Source of the DNA: Nostoc linckia FACHB-104
Lineage (GTDB): Bacteria; Cyanobacteriota; Cyanobacteriia; Cyanobacteriales; Nostocaceae
NCBI RefSeq assembly: GCF_014696615.1
Contig: NZ_JACJQJ010000025.1
Location: 49,464 to 113,463, forward strand
DNA length: 64,000 nt
Direction: 5' to 3'
Every line of letters starts with the position of its first letter. The stretch's first letter is position 1. The notes under the pieces are model-generated. The model was given only the letters and a program-made list of their open reading frames with translations. It had not been told where the DNA came from and did not search any database. Below, in pieces: positions 55,910 through 64,000 of this stretch. The position numbers and the translations under genes are program-made.

Positions 55910-56689
55910 AGTTCTGGACACTCAGCGATCGCACTGGATTTTTTTGGTGCCACAAAGGTAACTTATTTTCTTTGTGTTTACATTTATTGATACAAAAAAT
56001 TAAGTTTTTTTTATCAAAAATAGGTATTTAATGATACTATAGCGACCGTACGCGTTTAATTGTAAATTTATTTATACAAAAATGATATTCCTTGACACTG
56101 AGGGCACAAGGGTAAATAACTAGATATAGGATTCATCAGCGAGATTTAGATACCCGACTTTTTCACAAAGTCGGGTATCTGGGTAGCAACTTTTGCTTAA
56201 GTAAGTGCCATTCCACCCTACACATACTTAGATTTTTTCAATAATCAAATGGATTCCTATAGAACTGCTATTTGATTTTTAATAAGACTGAGTACAGATT
56301 TGCCCTTCTTTGTTGTTCTTATCACTTCCCCCACCACGCAAGTAAATTCAGGAATCAAACCAGATTCCTTTGACATTAGCAGTTAATGCAACTTTAAGAA
56401 CTGAAAAAACACTTAGATGACACCAATTGAAAATGGCTATAGCTTTGTAGCGATAATTTAATTTACATTACGTGTCCGAGGAAATATTTTACTAAATAAC
56501 TTCCTTCACTTACACTATATAAGTGCTTTTTAAGCAGCAGATATGTACTTAAATATATACTCTTATCGTATATGAATAAGTAGCAATTTTGACAAAAATT
56601 GTATCTTAGGTTAGCTTCTCAAACAGAATCAACACACACAAGCATTTTTGGACTTACATAGCAAGTAGATAAATAGAGGCAATTACCAG
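55910..56689. other. 780-bp spacer
   Basis: No coding frame. Holds a 14-bp-stem hairpin (AGATACCCGACTTT at 56147-56160, AAAGTCGGGTATCT at 56167-56180) and AT-rich divergent promoter sequence. Confidence 0.55.
56147..56180. repeat. Perfect 14-bp inverted repeat
   Basis: Arms AGATACCCGACTTT and AAAGTCGGGTATCT with a 6-nt loop. It forms a stable hairpin on either strand, about 240 bp beyond the lysozyme gene start. It looks like an extragenic palindrome; it is too far from a gene end to be an obvious terminator. Confidence 0.75.
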
Positions 56690-57595
56690 ATGAAATTACA
56701 AGATTTCTTAGGAAAACAAGAAAAATGGAACTTTGATGCTATTGGCCAAGATGTAGACTTAAGCCGTCAGATTCAGGTTTTACTAATTGGTTTAGGTCTG
56801 TTAGATCCGCCAGCAGATGGTAAGTTTGGGCCTGTTTCAGCAACAGCTTTAAAAACATTCCAAGAATTAACTAAGTCTGGGGAAAATGATTATTTAGGCG
56901 CAGTTACCGCCAAGAATTTGATTGAAACGAAACCCGATGAATTACCACAACCACCTTTGAAACTCAGTAATAGCATTCCCAGCCGAATTGTCAAATACTT
57001 GCAATTAAAAAATTATCAGATATTCACAGGAGCTAGACAATATAACATTGTTTACATAGAGGGAATGAATGAAGATTGGACTCTTAATAGCGATACACCC
57101 AATGAATTTAATGACAGACGCATTGTGATTGAAATCGTAGAGGGTGTGCCCAAAATTGTGAACCACTGGCAAGCAACCACCGAACCAGGCCGATATTATA
57201 CTTACAATCCCATGAATCCGGGCGGAGCAGCCAGAATTAAGTTTGGGCAATACAAAGCTTGGGCTGTGGGATACCACGGTAACGCAGACCGCCACGAAGC
57301 CTTAATTCAAGTTGCGCCGATTACGGTGCATCGAGATTTTAACAAAGATTTTCAACGTACTAGCGACAAACTTGACACAGGGCTTTTCCAAGTCAATCAA
57401 CACTGGGGTTATGATGCACCAGTCAATGATATTAAAAATGCCAGTGCAGGTTGTTTAGTAGGACGTAGGCGCGAAGGACACCGCGAGTTTATGGCGATTA
57501 TTAAACAAGACCGCCGCTATTTAGCTAATAATGACTACGTGTTCTACACTACAATCATTCCTGGAGATGATTTACTAAAAACTGTCCCCGGATGA
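56690..57595 (+). CDS. Peptidoglycan-binding domain protein with possible catalytic C-terminus
   Basis: 301 residues. The N-terminal PG-binding module (about 25-95) has LSRQIQVLLIGLGLLDPPADGKFGPVSATALKTFQELT. The C-terminal domain (about 110-295) contains ITVHRDFNKDFQRTSDKLDTGLFQVNQHWGYDAP and NASAGCLVGRRREGHREFMAII. The SAGCLVG segment recalls the Cys motif of L,D-transpeptidases (YkuD) and amidase-like enzymes, with nearby His residues, but I cannot assign the family. No signal peptide. Possibly a phage-type or cell-division hydrolase. Confidence 0.62.
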   Translation: MKLQDFLGKQEKWNFDAIGQDVDLSRQIQVLLIGLGLLDPPADGKFGPVSATALKTFQELTKSGENDYLGAVTAKNLIETKPDELPQPPLKLSNSIPSRIVKYLQLKNYQIFTGARQYNIVYIEGMNEDWTLNSDTPNEFNDRRIVIEIVEGVPKIVNHWQATTEPGRYYTYNPMNPGGAARIKFGQYKAWAVGYHGNADRHEALIQVAPITVHRDFNKDFQRTSDKLDTGLFQVNQHWGYDAPVNDIKNASAGCLVGRRREGHREFMAIIKQDRRYLANNDYVFYTTIIPGDDLLKTVPG

Positions 57596-57834
57596 AGTCT
57601 TTGCTCTCAATTTTGCTGTAATATAAATACCTCACAATACAAAAGCCATGCCCACTCGTACCCAGTTAATCTGGTGACAGTGGGCATAGTTTATTGGGAT
57701 AAAATTCTCGCTCGAGTAGTATCAGCAATCGAGCCATGACCGAAAATAAAAAGAATACAAGCCCTTAAATAAATTTAAGGGTCTCTTTAATTTTGAATTT
57801 TGAATTTTAAATTTTGAATTCGGAGCGAAGCGAC

Positions 57835-58737
57835 GTGACTGCTGCTGTTTCCCTAGAAAACGTCTACAAATTTTACGATAAACGCCCTGTTGTCAATGAC
57901 CTGTCTTTCACAATTGAGACAGGCGAAATATTTGCGCTCCTTGGCCCCAACGGTGCAGGTAAATCTACTACAATTCGGATGTTAACTACACTCACAAAAC
58001 CATCCGAAGGACGGCTAGCGGTAGGTGGTTATGATGTAGTGAATGAATCCATGCTCGCCAAACAGTCTATTGGTGTAGTGTTACAGCAAGTTAGCGTCGA
58101 TGGCGATTTAACAGTGTGGGAAAATATGGAACTGCATGGGAGACTACATCACATTCCCAACCCGCAGCGTAAGCAAAAAATTAATCAATGGTTGGAGTAC
58201 GTCGAACTAGCAGACAGACGAAATGATTTGGTAAAAACCCTGTCTGGCGGAATGAAACGACGCTTACAAATAGCGAGAGCCTTATTACATCAACCACAAA
58301 TTTTATTTTTGGACGAACCGACAGTAGGACTAGATCCCCAAACAAGGCGCAGATTGTGGGAAATTATTCGCGATTTGAATAAGCAAGGAATGACAATACT
58401 ACTGACAACTCATTACATGGATGAGGTGGAATATTTGTGTGATGCTTTTGGTTCAGCAAAGCCAGGACGCATCGGCATTATGGATAGTGGTAAGTTAATT
58501 TCCTTGGGAACACTGCAAGAATTACGCTCTACTTATGGCGAAGGTTTAGTCATGAAGCAGGTAGATGTTAATCAGGTAGAGGGTGATACTGCACATAGTT
58601 GGGAATATCTATTTTTCCCTACCCTTGAAGCCGCTAATAATTATCTGGAACAACAGCAAAATAAAACTGGAATGATGGTGCGTCCTTCTAATTTAGAAGA
58701 TATTTTTGTAGAACTAACGGGACGTAGGTTAGATTAA
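57835..58737 (+). CDS. ABC transporter ATPase, DrrA/antibiotic-resistance type
   Basis: 300 residues from the GTG at 57835 with GGAG upstream; an earlier TTG lies in AT-rich repeat sequence. Walker A GPNGAGKST, Q-loop VLQQ, signature LSGGMKRRL, Walker B ILFLDEPTVGLDP and the H-loop (LLTTHYMDEVEYLCDAFG) are intact. The C-terminal extension (about 220-300) fits DrrA-type ATPases that pair with a DrrB permease. No permease gene is adjacent: the next gene is on the opposite strand. It may serve a permease encoded elsewhere. Confidence 0.85.
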   Translation: MTAAVSLENVYKFYDKRPVVNDLSFTIETGEIFALLGPNGAGKSTTIRMLTTLTKPSEGRLAVGGYDVVNESMLAKQSIGVVLQQVSVDGDLTVWENMELHGRLHHIPNPQRKQKINQWLEYVELADRRNDLVKTLSGGMKRRLQIARALLHQPQILFLDEPTVGLDPQTRRRLWEIIRDLNKQGMTILLTTHYMDEVEYLCDAFGSAKPGRIGIMDSGKLISLGTLQELRSTYGEGLVMKQVDVNQVEGDTAHSWEYLFFPTLEAANNYLEQQQNKTGMMVRPSNLEDIFVELTGRRLD

Positions 58738-58909
58738 CGGCTTTTGGGGGAAGGAGTAAGGGGAAAAGGGGAAAGGTGAAAGGGGAAGGGGAAAATACAA
58801 AACCTTTCCCCCTTCCCCCTTAACCTTTTCCCGACCTCCGCAAGAAGTCTATTATATGTACCAGAAGATTGTGGATAACGTGCCTCTAGTTGATGAATAC
58901 GTGAAAACC

Positions 58910-59893
58910 TCAAGGATATTCGTGAGAGACAAAAGGAATTGCGACTATTTCACCAGTTGTTTCTCCTACTTGCACTTGCAAGCCAACGCCACCAGCTTTG
59001 GTGCGAATGTAACCTAGTCCAAAATAGCCATCGGCTGTTTCTGTGTAACTGGTGAGTTTGCCAATTTTTTCATCTCCAACGGTAATTGTTGCACCTATTT
59101 CCGCAGGAGCATTCAGTTTAATTCCCCAAAGGTTTTGCTTGACACCTTTATATGTATTTAAGCGGGCGATGGTTTCTTGTCCGATATAGCAACCTTTACT
59201 AAAAGATATAGTCTGCCATAAACCAACTTCTAGGGGATTGTAATCATCGGTCAATTCTGCATCTGGATTTGGTCGCCCTTGTAAGATTCGCAACGCATCC
59301 CAAGCGCGATCGCTCAACTCAATTGCGCCTAATGCTAAAATTTCACTCCACAGCTTTTGTTTCTCTGCAACTGGTAAAATTAAGGTATATCCAGGGGAAG
59401 CCAAACCGCTACCAACCGCAACAATTACCCCATCGTTAACTACAATATGATTGCCGTAGGGTTGACCGATAATTGCCCCAGCACCTAATTTTTCAATAAT
59501 CCCATCACTACCAGGGCCAATTAAACTCAAAGTGGCTGTTTCATCAGTCACATCGGTTAATTGCACTTTATCAGCAAAAAAGATATAGCGATCTAACCAT
59601 TGCATAATAAATTCGCGGCGGTTAGGCGAAACCAACAATAACACCGCATCTTCTAAAACATAGGCACTGACTAAATCTATCGTCCGGGCGGTGGATGTCA
59701 CCATCACCGTATCACACCCTTGCCCAGGCTTAAGGCTTTGGAAATCGTTAGTACTTTGATTGTGTAAAAACCTGATGCGGTGGTCATCAGAAACACGGAT
59801 AAGTCCCCAGTGAGAGCGATCGCAAACAACAACCCCTTCCTTTACCGCTTGGATAGCTGCTGCGTCTTGAGCGTCAATTGCAGATGTTGGCAT
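58910..59893 (-). CDS. YgfZ/GcvT-like folate-binding protein
   Basis: 327 residues. It shares the GcvT (aminomethyltransferase) fold and has the YgfZ motif KGCYIGQE near 230. This Cys is conserved in YgfZ proteins that help maintain Fe-S enzymes such as MiaB. Other stretches are RFLHNQSTNDFQSLKPGQG and GIKLNAPAEIGATITVGDEKIGKLTSY. No aminomethyltransferase operon is nearby, which supports YgfZ over GcvT. Convergent with the upstream ABC ATPase gene. Confidence 0.85.
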   Translation of the reverse strand: MPTSAIDAQDAAAIQAVKEGVVVCDRSHWGLIRVSDDHRIRFLHNQSTNDFQSLKPGQGCDTVMVTSTARTIDLVSAYVLEDAVLLLVSPNRREFIMQWLDRYIFFADKVQLTDVTDETATLSLIGPGSDGIIEKLGAGAIIGQPYGNHIVVNDGVIVAVGSGLASPGYTLILPVAEKQKLWSEILALGAIELSDRAWDALRILQGRPNPDAELTDDYNPLEVGLWQTISFSKGCYIGQETIARLNTYKGVKQNLWGIKLNAPAEIGATITVGDEKIGKLTSYTETADGYFGLGYIRTKAGGVGLQVQVGETTGEIVAIPFVSHEYP

Positions 59894-60119
59894 GGTAATG
59901 CAGAGTTGCTCTGTGTCAGTGTTTTCGCATTGGAAATATTAGCAAATTAAGGAACAAAGGGGAATAGGGCATTGGGATGAGGCAAGGGGGCAGGGAGCAG
60001 GGAGCAGGGGAGAAATAATTAATGGCGAACACCAAACCCCAAACCCCAAACACCAAACACCAAACCCTAAATTTATGGTTTGATTTGAAACATATCAAAA
60101 ATTACGTTCCCTAACTTTT

Positions 60120-61856
60120 ATGATGTCGAAGGTTGCACCTGCTGTTGTGGTATTGGGTCAAAATAGTGTGGCAGTGGGAAGGAAAATCATCAGTGTTCTG
60201 CCAGGGGCGACGCTATACGGTTTGGCGGGGCGCACTAGTGAGGTGGATGTTAGTTTTAGCAATTTTGGTGAGACGGTACGGGAGTTGTTTGCCCAAGGAA
60301 GCCCGGTAATTGGGATTTGTGCTGCCGGAATTTTGATTAGAACTCTAGCGCCGATGATTTCCGATAAGCGACGGGAACCGCCAGTAATAGCTGTGGCTGA
60401 AGATGGGAGTGCTGTTGTGCCGCTTTTGGGTGGATTGAGTGGGGTGAATGATTTGGCACGTCGCATTGCTGAGGTTTTTGATGTCAAAGCCGCAATTACA
60501 ACCACAGGCGACATCCGTTTTCGCACAGCGCTGTTGTCTCCTCCCCCTGGCTATCATTTAGCTAACCCTGATGATGCGAAGAAATTTATTTCGGATTTGT
60601 TAGCTGGGGAAAAAGTGAAGTTAGAAGGAACAGCGCCTTGGTTGAGTGAAAGTCAATTACCCATTGACCCCAACGGAAATTTGACAATTAAAATTAGCGA
60701 TCGCTTGCTCAATCCTACACCCAATTGTCTTGTCTACCATCCACCCACAATTGCGATCGCTATCTGTGAAACTTCTCAAACTCACGATCAGGTAATAGCT
60801 TCAGTATGGCAACTACTTGCTGATGCAGAACTTGCACCTGCATCAATAGCTGGTGTATTTGCACCCATTGCCACGGCTGCCCATCCGGCAATTCATGCTG
60901 TTGCTAACGCCTTAGGAATACCTACACGTTTTTTTACCCCAAATCAATTAGAAAACCTGCTATCACATGGTTATAGCCCCGTACAAGCCGCAGCCATAGC
61001 CGCTACAGGTACATCAGCACAACTAATTGAGGCCACAGCAGCAGAAATTGCGATCGCGATTTCCCCTCAACCCATCGACCCCAGCACTATCGGTCAACCA
61101 CGTGGGCGATTAGCTGTGATTGGTACGGGGCCTGGGAGTCCAGACTGGATGTCTCCAGAGGTGAAAGAAATCCTCAAATCGGCTACTGATTTGGTAGGTT
61201 ACACAACTTATTTAAATTTGCTCGGTTCTCTTGGTGAAGGGAAGCGAAGACATGATTCCGATAATCGCGAAGAAATCTCACGGGCGGAACTGGCGCTAGA
61301 TTTAGCAGCCGAAGGGCGATATGTGGCTGTGGTATCCTCTGGTGATCCAGGGATATATGCAATGGCGACGGCGATTTTTGAAGTACTCGATCACCACGCT
61401 AAACCGGAATGGGACAGTATTGATATTCATGTAGCACCGGGAATTTCCGCCATGCAAGCGGCAGCCGCGAGTATTGGCGCACCTTTGGGGCATGATTTTT
61501 GTGCAATTTCCCTTTCCGATATTTTAAAGCCTTGGTCAATTATTGCAGAACGCATTGCCGCAGCTGCCCAAGCTGATTTTGCGATCGCTTTTTATAATCC
61601 TGTGTCAAAAGAGCGTACTTGGCAATTGTCCGAAGCGAGAAATATCCTACTGCGTTACAGAACAGCTGATACTCCAGTAGTATTAGCACGTAATCTCGGC
61701 AGACCTGGACAAGCGGTGCGGGTAATTAATTTGGAGGAGTTAGCACCGGAAGTAGCAGATATGCGAACTATAATTTTGATTGGTTCTAGCAAGACGCGGA
61801 AGATTCAGCGCCCTGATGGTAGTGTCTCCGTTTACACTCCACGTCGATACAGTTAA
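60120..61856 (+). CDS. cobJ: Bifunctional CbiG/precorrin-3B C17-methyltransferase
   Basis: 578 residues. The N-terminal half (about 1-330) is CbiG: VVLGQNSVAVGRKIISVLPGATLYGLAGR, PVIGICAAGILIRTLAPMISDKRREPPVIAVAEDGSAVVPLLGGLSGVNDLAR, then a C-terminal CbiG domain (PPTIAIAICETS to near 330). The second half (about 335-578) is CobJ: GRLAVIGTGPGSPDWMSPEV, DLVGYTTYLNLL, VVSSGDPGIYAMATAIFEVL and FAIAFYNPVSKERTWQL. It methylates C17 and contracts the ring in cobalamin synthesis; CbiG opens the lactone in the anaerobic route. This fusion is standard in cyanobacteria. No cobalamin riboswitch was seen. Start is ATG 60120 or 60123. Confidence 0.9.
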   Translation: MMSKVAPAVVVLGQNSVAVGRKIISVLPGATLYGLAGRTSEVDVSFSNFGETVRELFAQGSPVIGICAAGILIRTLAPMISDKRREPPVIAVAEDGSAVVPLLGGLSGVNDLARRIAEVFDVKAAITTTGDIRFRTALLSPPPGYHLANPDDAKKFISDLLAGEKVKLEGTAPWLSESQLPIDPNGNLTIKISDRLLNPTPNCLVYHPPTIAIAICETSQTHDQVIASVWQLLADAELAPASIAGVFAPIATAAHPAIHAVANALGIPTRFFTPNQLENLLSHGYSPVQAAAIAATGTSAQLIEATAAEIAIAISPQPIDPSTIGQPRGRLAVIGTGPGSPDWMSPEVKEILKSATDLVGYTTYLNLLGSLGEGKRRHDSDNREEISRAELALDLAAEGRYVAVVSSGDPGIYAMATAIFEVLDHHAKPEWDSIDIHVAPGISAMQAAAASIGAPLGHDFCAISLSDILKPWSIIAERIAAAAQADFAIAFYNPVSKERTWQLSEARNILLRYRTADTPVVLARNLGRPGQAVRVINLEELAPEVADMRTIILIGSSKTRKIQRPDGSVSVYTPRRYS

Positions 61857-62054
61857 AATCGCGTTGAAAGATTCAGACAGGTAATATTTTGTTCAGTTAA
61901 AAATTTCATCCAACTCTTGTGGGGTAGGCAACATAGCCCACCCTGATTTTACAACGCAAAAAATCAATGCCCAACAGTTAATTGATGATACAAGCCCCGA
62001 GATTTATCGGTGTAATCAATCGAAAATCCAAAATCCAAAATCCAAAATTGTGGT

Positions 62055-62321
62055 ATGCCTTACGATATTCTGATGTGTCCGGGCGAAAATTGCCCCATTA
62101 AGCAAGAGTGTTACCGTTTTACTGCTGAAATTTTGGGTCGTCAAGATTTTTTCGGAACAGCGCCGTATAGTTTGACGACTAATTCCTGTAACTATTTTAT
62201 TAGTAACCGCCCAGATGAAAATCAAATCCGGTTAAGAGCTTATCAAATTTGGCAACAAACTGGTTACCCTAATGGCAAGTCTGTAGAACATTGGCTTCAA
62301 GCTGAAAAGGAGTTGATGTAA
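62055..62321 (+). CDS. Small DUF2934-like protein with Cys-rich N-terminus
   Basis: 88 residues. The N-terminus has four Cys in CPGENCPIKQEC plus one at about 45 (NSCNYF), a possible metal-binding site. The C-terminal 35 residues (IRLRAYQIWQQTGYPNGKSVEHWLQAEKEL) match DUF2934, a short helical module. Function unknown. Preceded by a CCAAAATC short repeat. Confidence 0.75.
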   Translation: MPYDILMCPGENCPIKQECYRFTAEILGRQDFFGTAPYSLTTNSCNYFISNRPDENQIRLRAYQIWQQTGYPNGKSVEHWLQAEKELM

Positions 62322-62493
62322 ATCTTTTTGGAGATAGACCGTCAAATTTTTGTAAAACTCATCACGTAGTTTGCCTTCCGCACTATTCGGAATTTAATTT
62401 GGCTGGGTATACCAAATTCCTGATAGATATTAGCTTACCCTGTAAGATGAAATCGGCTCATGTGAGCAGTCGAAATTCTCCACCTGGAAACCC

Positions 62494-62844
62494 ATGAACA
62501 AATTTTTACTTCATTTGCTTTCGACTCCTGTTCTTATTAGCTCTATCCTGTCAATGGGAGTCACGATCAATCAAGCTCAAGCAGCAGATCCAGTACCAGC
62601 TAATACTGACCGTCTATCTTGTATCCGCAATAAGCACAAAGTCGGTTTAGTCTGTATGAGAGCTTCTGTATTGGCTCAAATACCGGAGTATAAACCAGAA
62701 GCACAACCATCTCCAGATGGTGTACCGATGCTAGAGTTTAACGATGAAGAAAGTGATACTGCCATCACCTTATTTGGCTGCGATTGTCCAGCTTGTATAA
62801 ATTCTTTACGCCAAATGCGCGGCGTAACTCCCTTGGTGTATTAG
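62494..62844 (+). CDS. Small secreted cysteine-containing protein
   Basis: 116 residues with a Sec signal peptide (LLHLLSTPVLISSILSMGVTINQAQA, cut near 30). The mature part holds LSCIRNKHKVGLVCMRASVL and FGCDCPACINSLRQM, giving five Cys that may form disulfides or bind metal or haem. I do not recognise the family. Expected in the periplasm or thylakoid lumen. Preceded by GAAATTCTCCACCTGGAAACCC with GGAAA as possible ribosome-binding site. Confidence 0.65.
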   Translation: MNKFLLHLLSTPVLISSILSMGVTINQAQAADPVPANTDRLSCIRNKHKVGLVCMRASVLAQIPEYKPEAQPSPDGVPMLEFNDEESDTAITLFGCDCPACINSLRQMRGVTPLVY

Positions 62845-63324
62845 AAATTTCCAGAAATTAATTTTGCGTCGCCAGACTAAGTAAGGGTGAACAACTGTTC
62901 GCCCTTCTTACTAACTATGTTAATAAGCTTAAATAGGCTCAAAATCCTTACTAATTACCAATGACCAATGACTGAATGGCACTAAGAAAAGCTATAAGCG
63001 TTATTTGACCCATACATCGTTATTCCTGGCTTTCATACTCAAACCCGGATTTCTCACGAGGGAGAAAAAAACACCTGGATTAGCCAGATTTAGGATAAAT
63101 TAATTGACACATTGTTGAATTCACCGCCGATTAAAAATATTTAGCAGTAAAAACCGAAGTAAAAAAGATATATAAAATACCTTTGGGACAAAATATACTT
63201 AAGCACGAAGAAAATAGTGATAAAAATTGATATGACAAATTGTTAGGTTAAATTAATCAAAATCAACCTGAAAATAGTTATTTAAAACCAGAATTAGCCA
63301 TTAATTATAAAACCAATTTTCTCA
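62845..63324. other. 480-bp spacer up to the transposase 3' end
   Basis: Contains short ATGACCA-type repeats and the stretch AACCCGGATTTCTCACGAGG at about 63042-63061, which may be an end of the IS1380-type element. No coding frame is seen. Confidence 0.45.
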
Positions 63325-64000
63325 TTATCCAGGGCAAGGAAGTCGAGATAAAAGCTCATAAATTGTCGCAAAAATTTCCTTGTAAGGACAAGCACGACTA
63401 ATTTCGATTAAAACTCGTCTTTTGTTAATCGCAATAACAGCCCCTAGCTTTAATATTTTTGTGCGTATAGTTCCAATCGTTGCATTCTTGAATTCTGTAT
63501 TGGCTAAACATTTCTCTCGCATGAAATTCATTAAAATGTAGGCAATAGCTGTAAACCATAAACGCAATTGATTCCCAGCAAATGTATGTGTACTTGTTCT
63601 ATCACTTTGTAAATCTAACTTTTGTTCTTTCAGGCAATTTTCCATGTTGCCTCGTGGGCAGTATTTTTGAGTATAAAGTTGTCCTGGAGGAATCTTCTTA
63701 ACAGGGAGCGAAGTCACAACAAAGCGAGTCTTGACTTCTTCATTGCTATAATCTACCTTGGCTACAACACGACGGCTACGGCTCCAACTATCTAATGTTT
63801 GATAGTCCAGAGAACAATACCAAACTGAGTTATCAACAAATTCTGCTGCATCTTTTTTTAAATCAGGTGTTTCAGGAAATAAGCTTTCAAAAAACTCGAC
63901 TATAGGTTGAATTTTTCTCGAATATTCTTGGGATGCACGATACTTTATTGATTGCGATAGTTGGAGTAAACGAGGGTTTTGCGGAACTCCCAACACATAA
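63325..64000 (-). mobile_element. IS1380-type transposase, 3' part, runs off the window
   Basis: The frame is open to the right edge; 223+ residues of the C-terminal half are visible. NMENCLKEQKLDLQSDRTSTHTFAGNQLRLWFTAIAYILMNFMRE carries the last acidic residue of the DDE catalytic triad in the IS1380-type context (R-G-N-x-E-N). The start and the first catalytic Asp lie outside the window. No internal stop is seen, so this half looks intact. The terminal inverted repeat was not identified with certainty; a candidate is near 63042. Confidence 0.82.

Overview
The window looks like a filamentous, Nostoc/Calothrix-type cyanobacterial chromosome (order Nostocales). The evidence is dense GCGATCGC (HIP1) octamers inside genes, heptameric and 14-bp tandem repeats in most gaps, AT-rich regulatory spacers, cyanobacteria-restricted families (DUF2605, DUF2973, DUF4336, PATAN proteins, cyanobacteriochrome GAF domains), a CbiG-CobJ fusion and a kinase-FGE fusion. 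No rRNA, tRNA or CRISPR array was seen.

Layout. 0-1.3 kb: tail of an unknown acidic protein, then murQ (muropeptide recycling). 2.1-15.7 kb: a phototaxis-type chemosensory cluster in the order pixG-pixH-pixI-pixJ-pixL. Its receptor is soluble and carries three cyanobacteriochrome-like GAF domains. It is followed by a hybrid histidine kinase with a DXCF-type (two-cysteine) cyanobacteriochrome GAF. 15.7-19.5 kb (minus): polyamine-type ABC transporter genes potA, potD and potB, interrupted by a four-helix-bundle gene; the matching potC-like permease is 32 kb away at 51.2 kb. 19.7-24.7 kb: two tandem PBP2 paralogues and purM. 25-29.6 kb: PHP phosphoesterase, DUF2605, DUF2973, DUF547, a family 2 glycosyltransferase and a rhodanese.

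30.1-32.7 kb (minus) is the most unusual part. A MORC/MutL-like GHKL ATPase gene lies 3 nt upstream of a small GIY-YIG nuclease-like gene. The operon is preceded by a leader that can form either a long-range stem or an intrinsic terminator. This is a candidate undescribed defence-type or DNA-transaction module.

33-46.8 kb: 5'-nucleotidase, GHL10 glycosidase-like protein, cyclic-peptide-type ABC exporter, LipM-like octanoyltransferase abutting a 21-bp repeat array, YbjN protein, Rieske oxygenase, a HigB/HigA-like toxin-antitoxin pair, GlsB-like membrane protein, DUF4336 protein, GNAT, PPOX-fold protein and a PLP desulfhydrase/deaminase. 46.9-57.6 kb: secreted beta-helix protein, GT4 glycosyltransferase, potC, Ser/Thr kinase-FGE fusion, a second 21-bp array, and two peptidoglycan-active proteins. 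57.8-64 kb: an orphan DrrA-type ATPase, YgfZ, CbiG-CobJ, two small proteins and the 3' part of an IS1380-type transposase running off the window.

Non-autonomous mobile elements are visible. One MITE-like family has TATAGCAATCC termini (three copies). A second, 136-bp element has perfect 15-bp inverted ends. Assignments come from reading sequence and motifs only; no database search was run.
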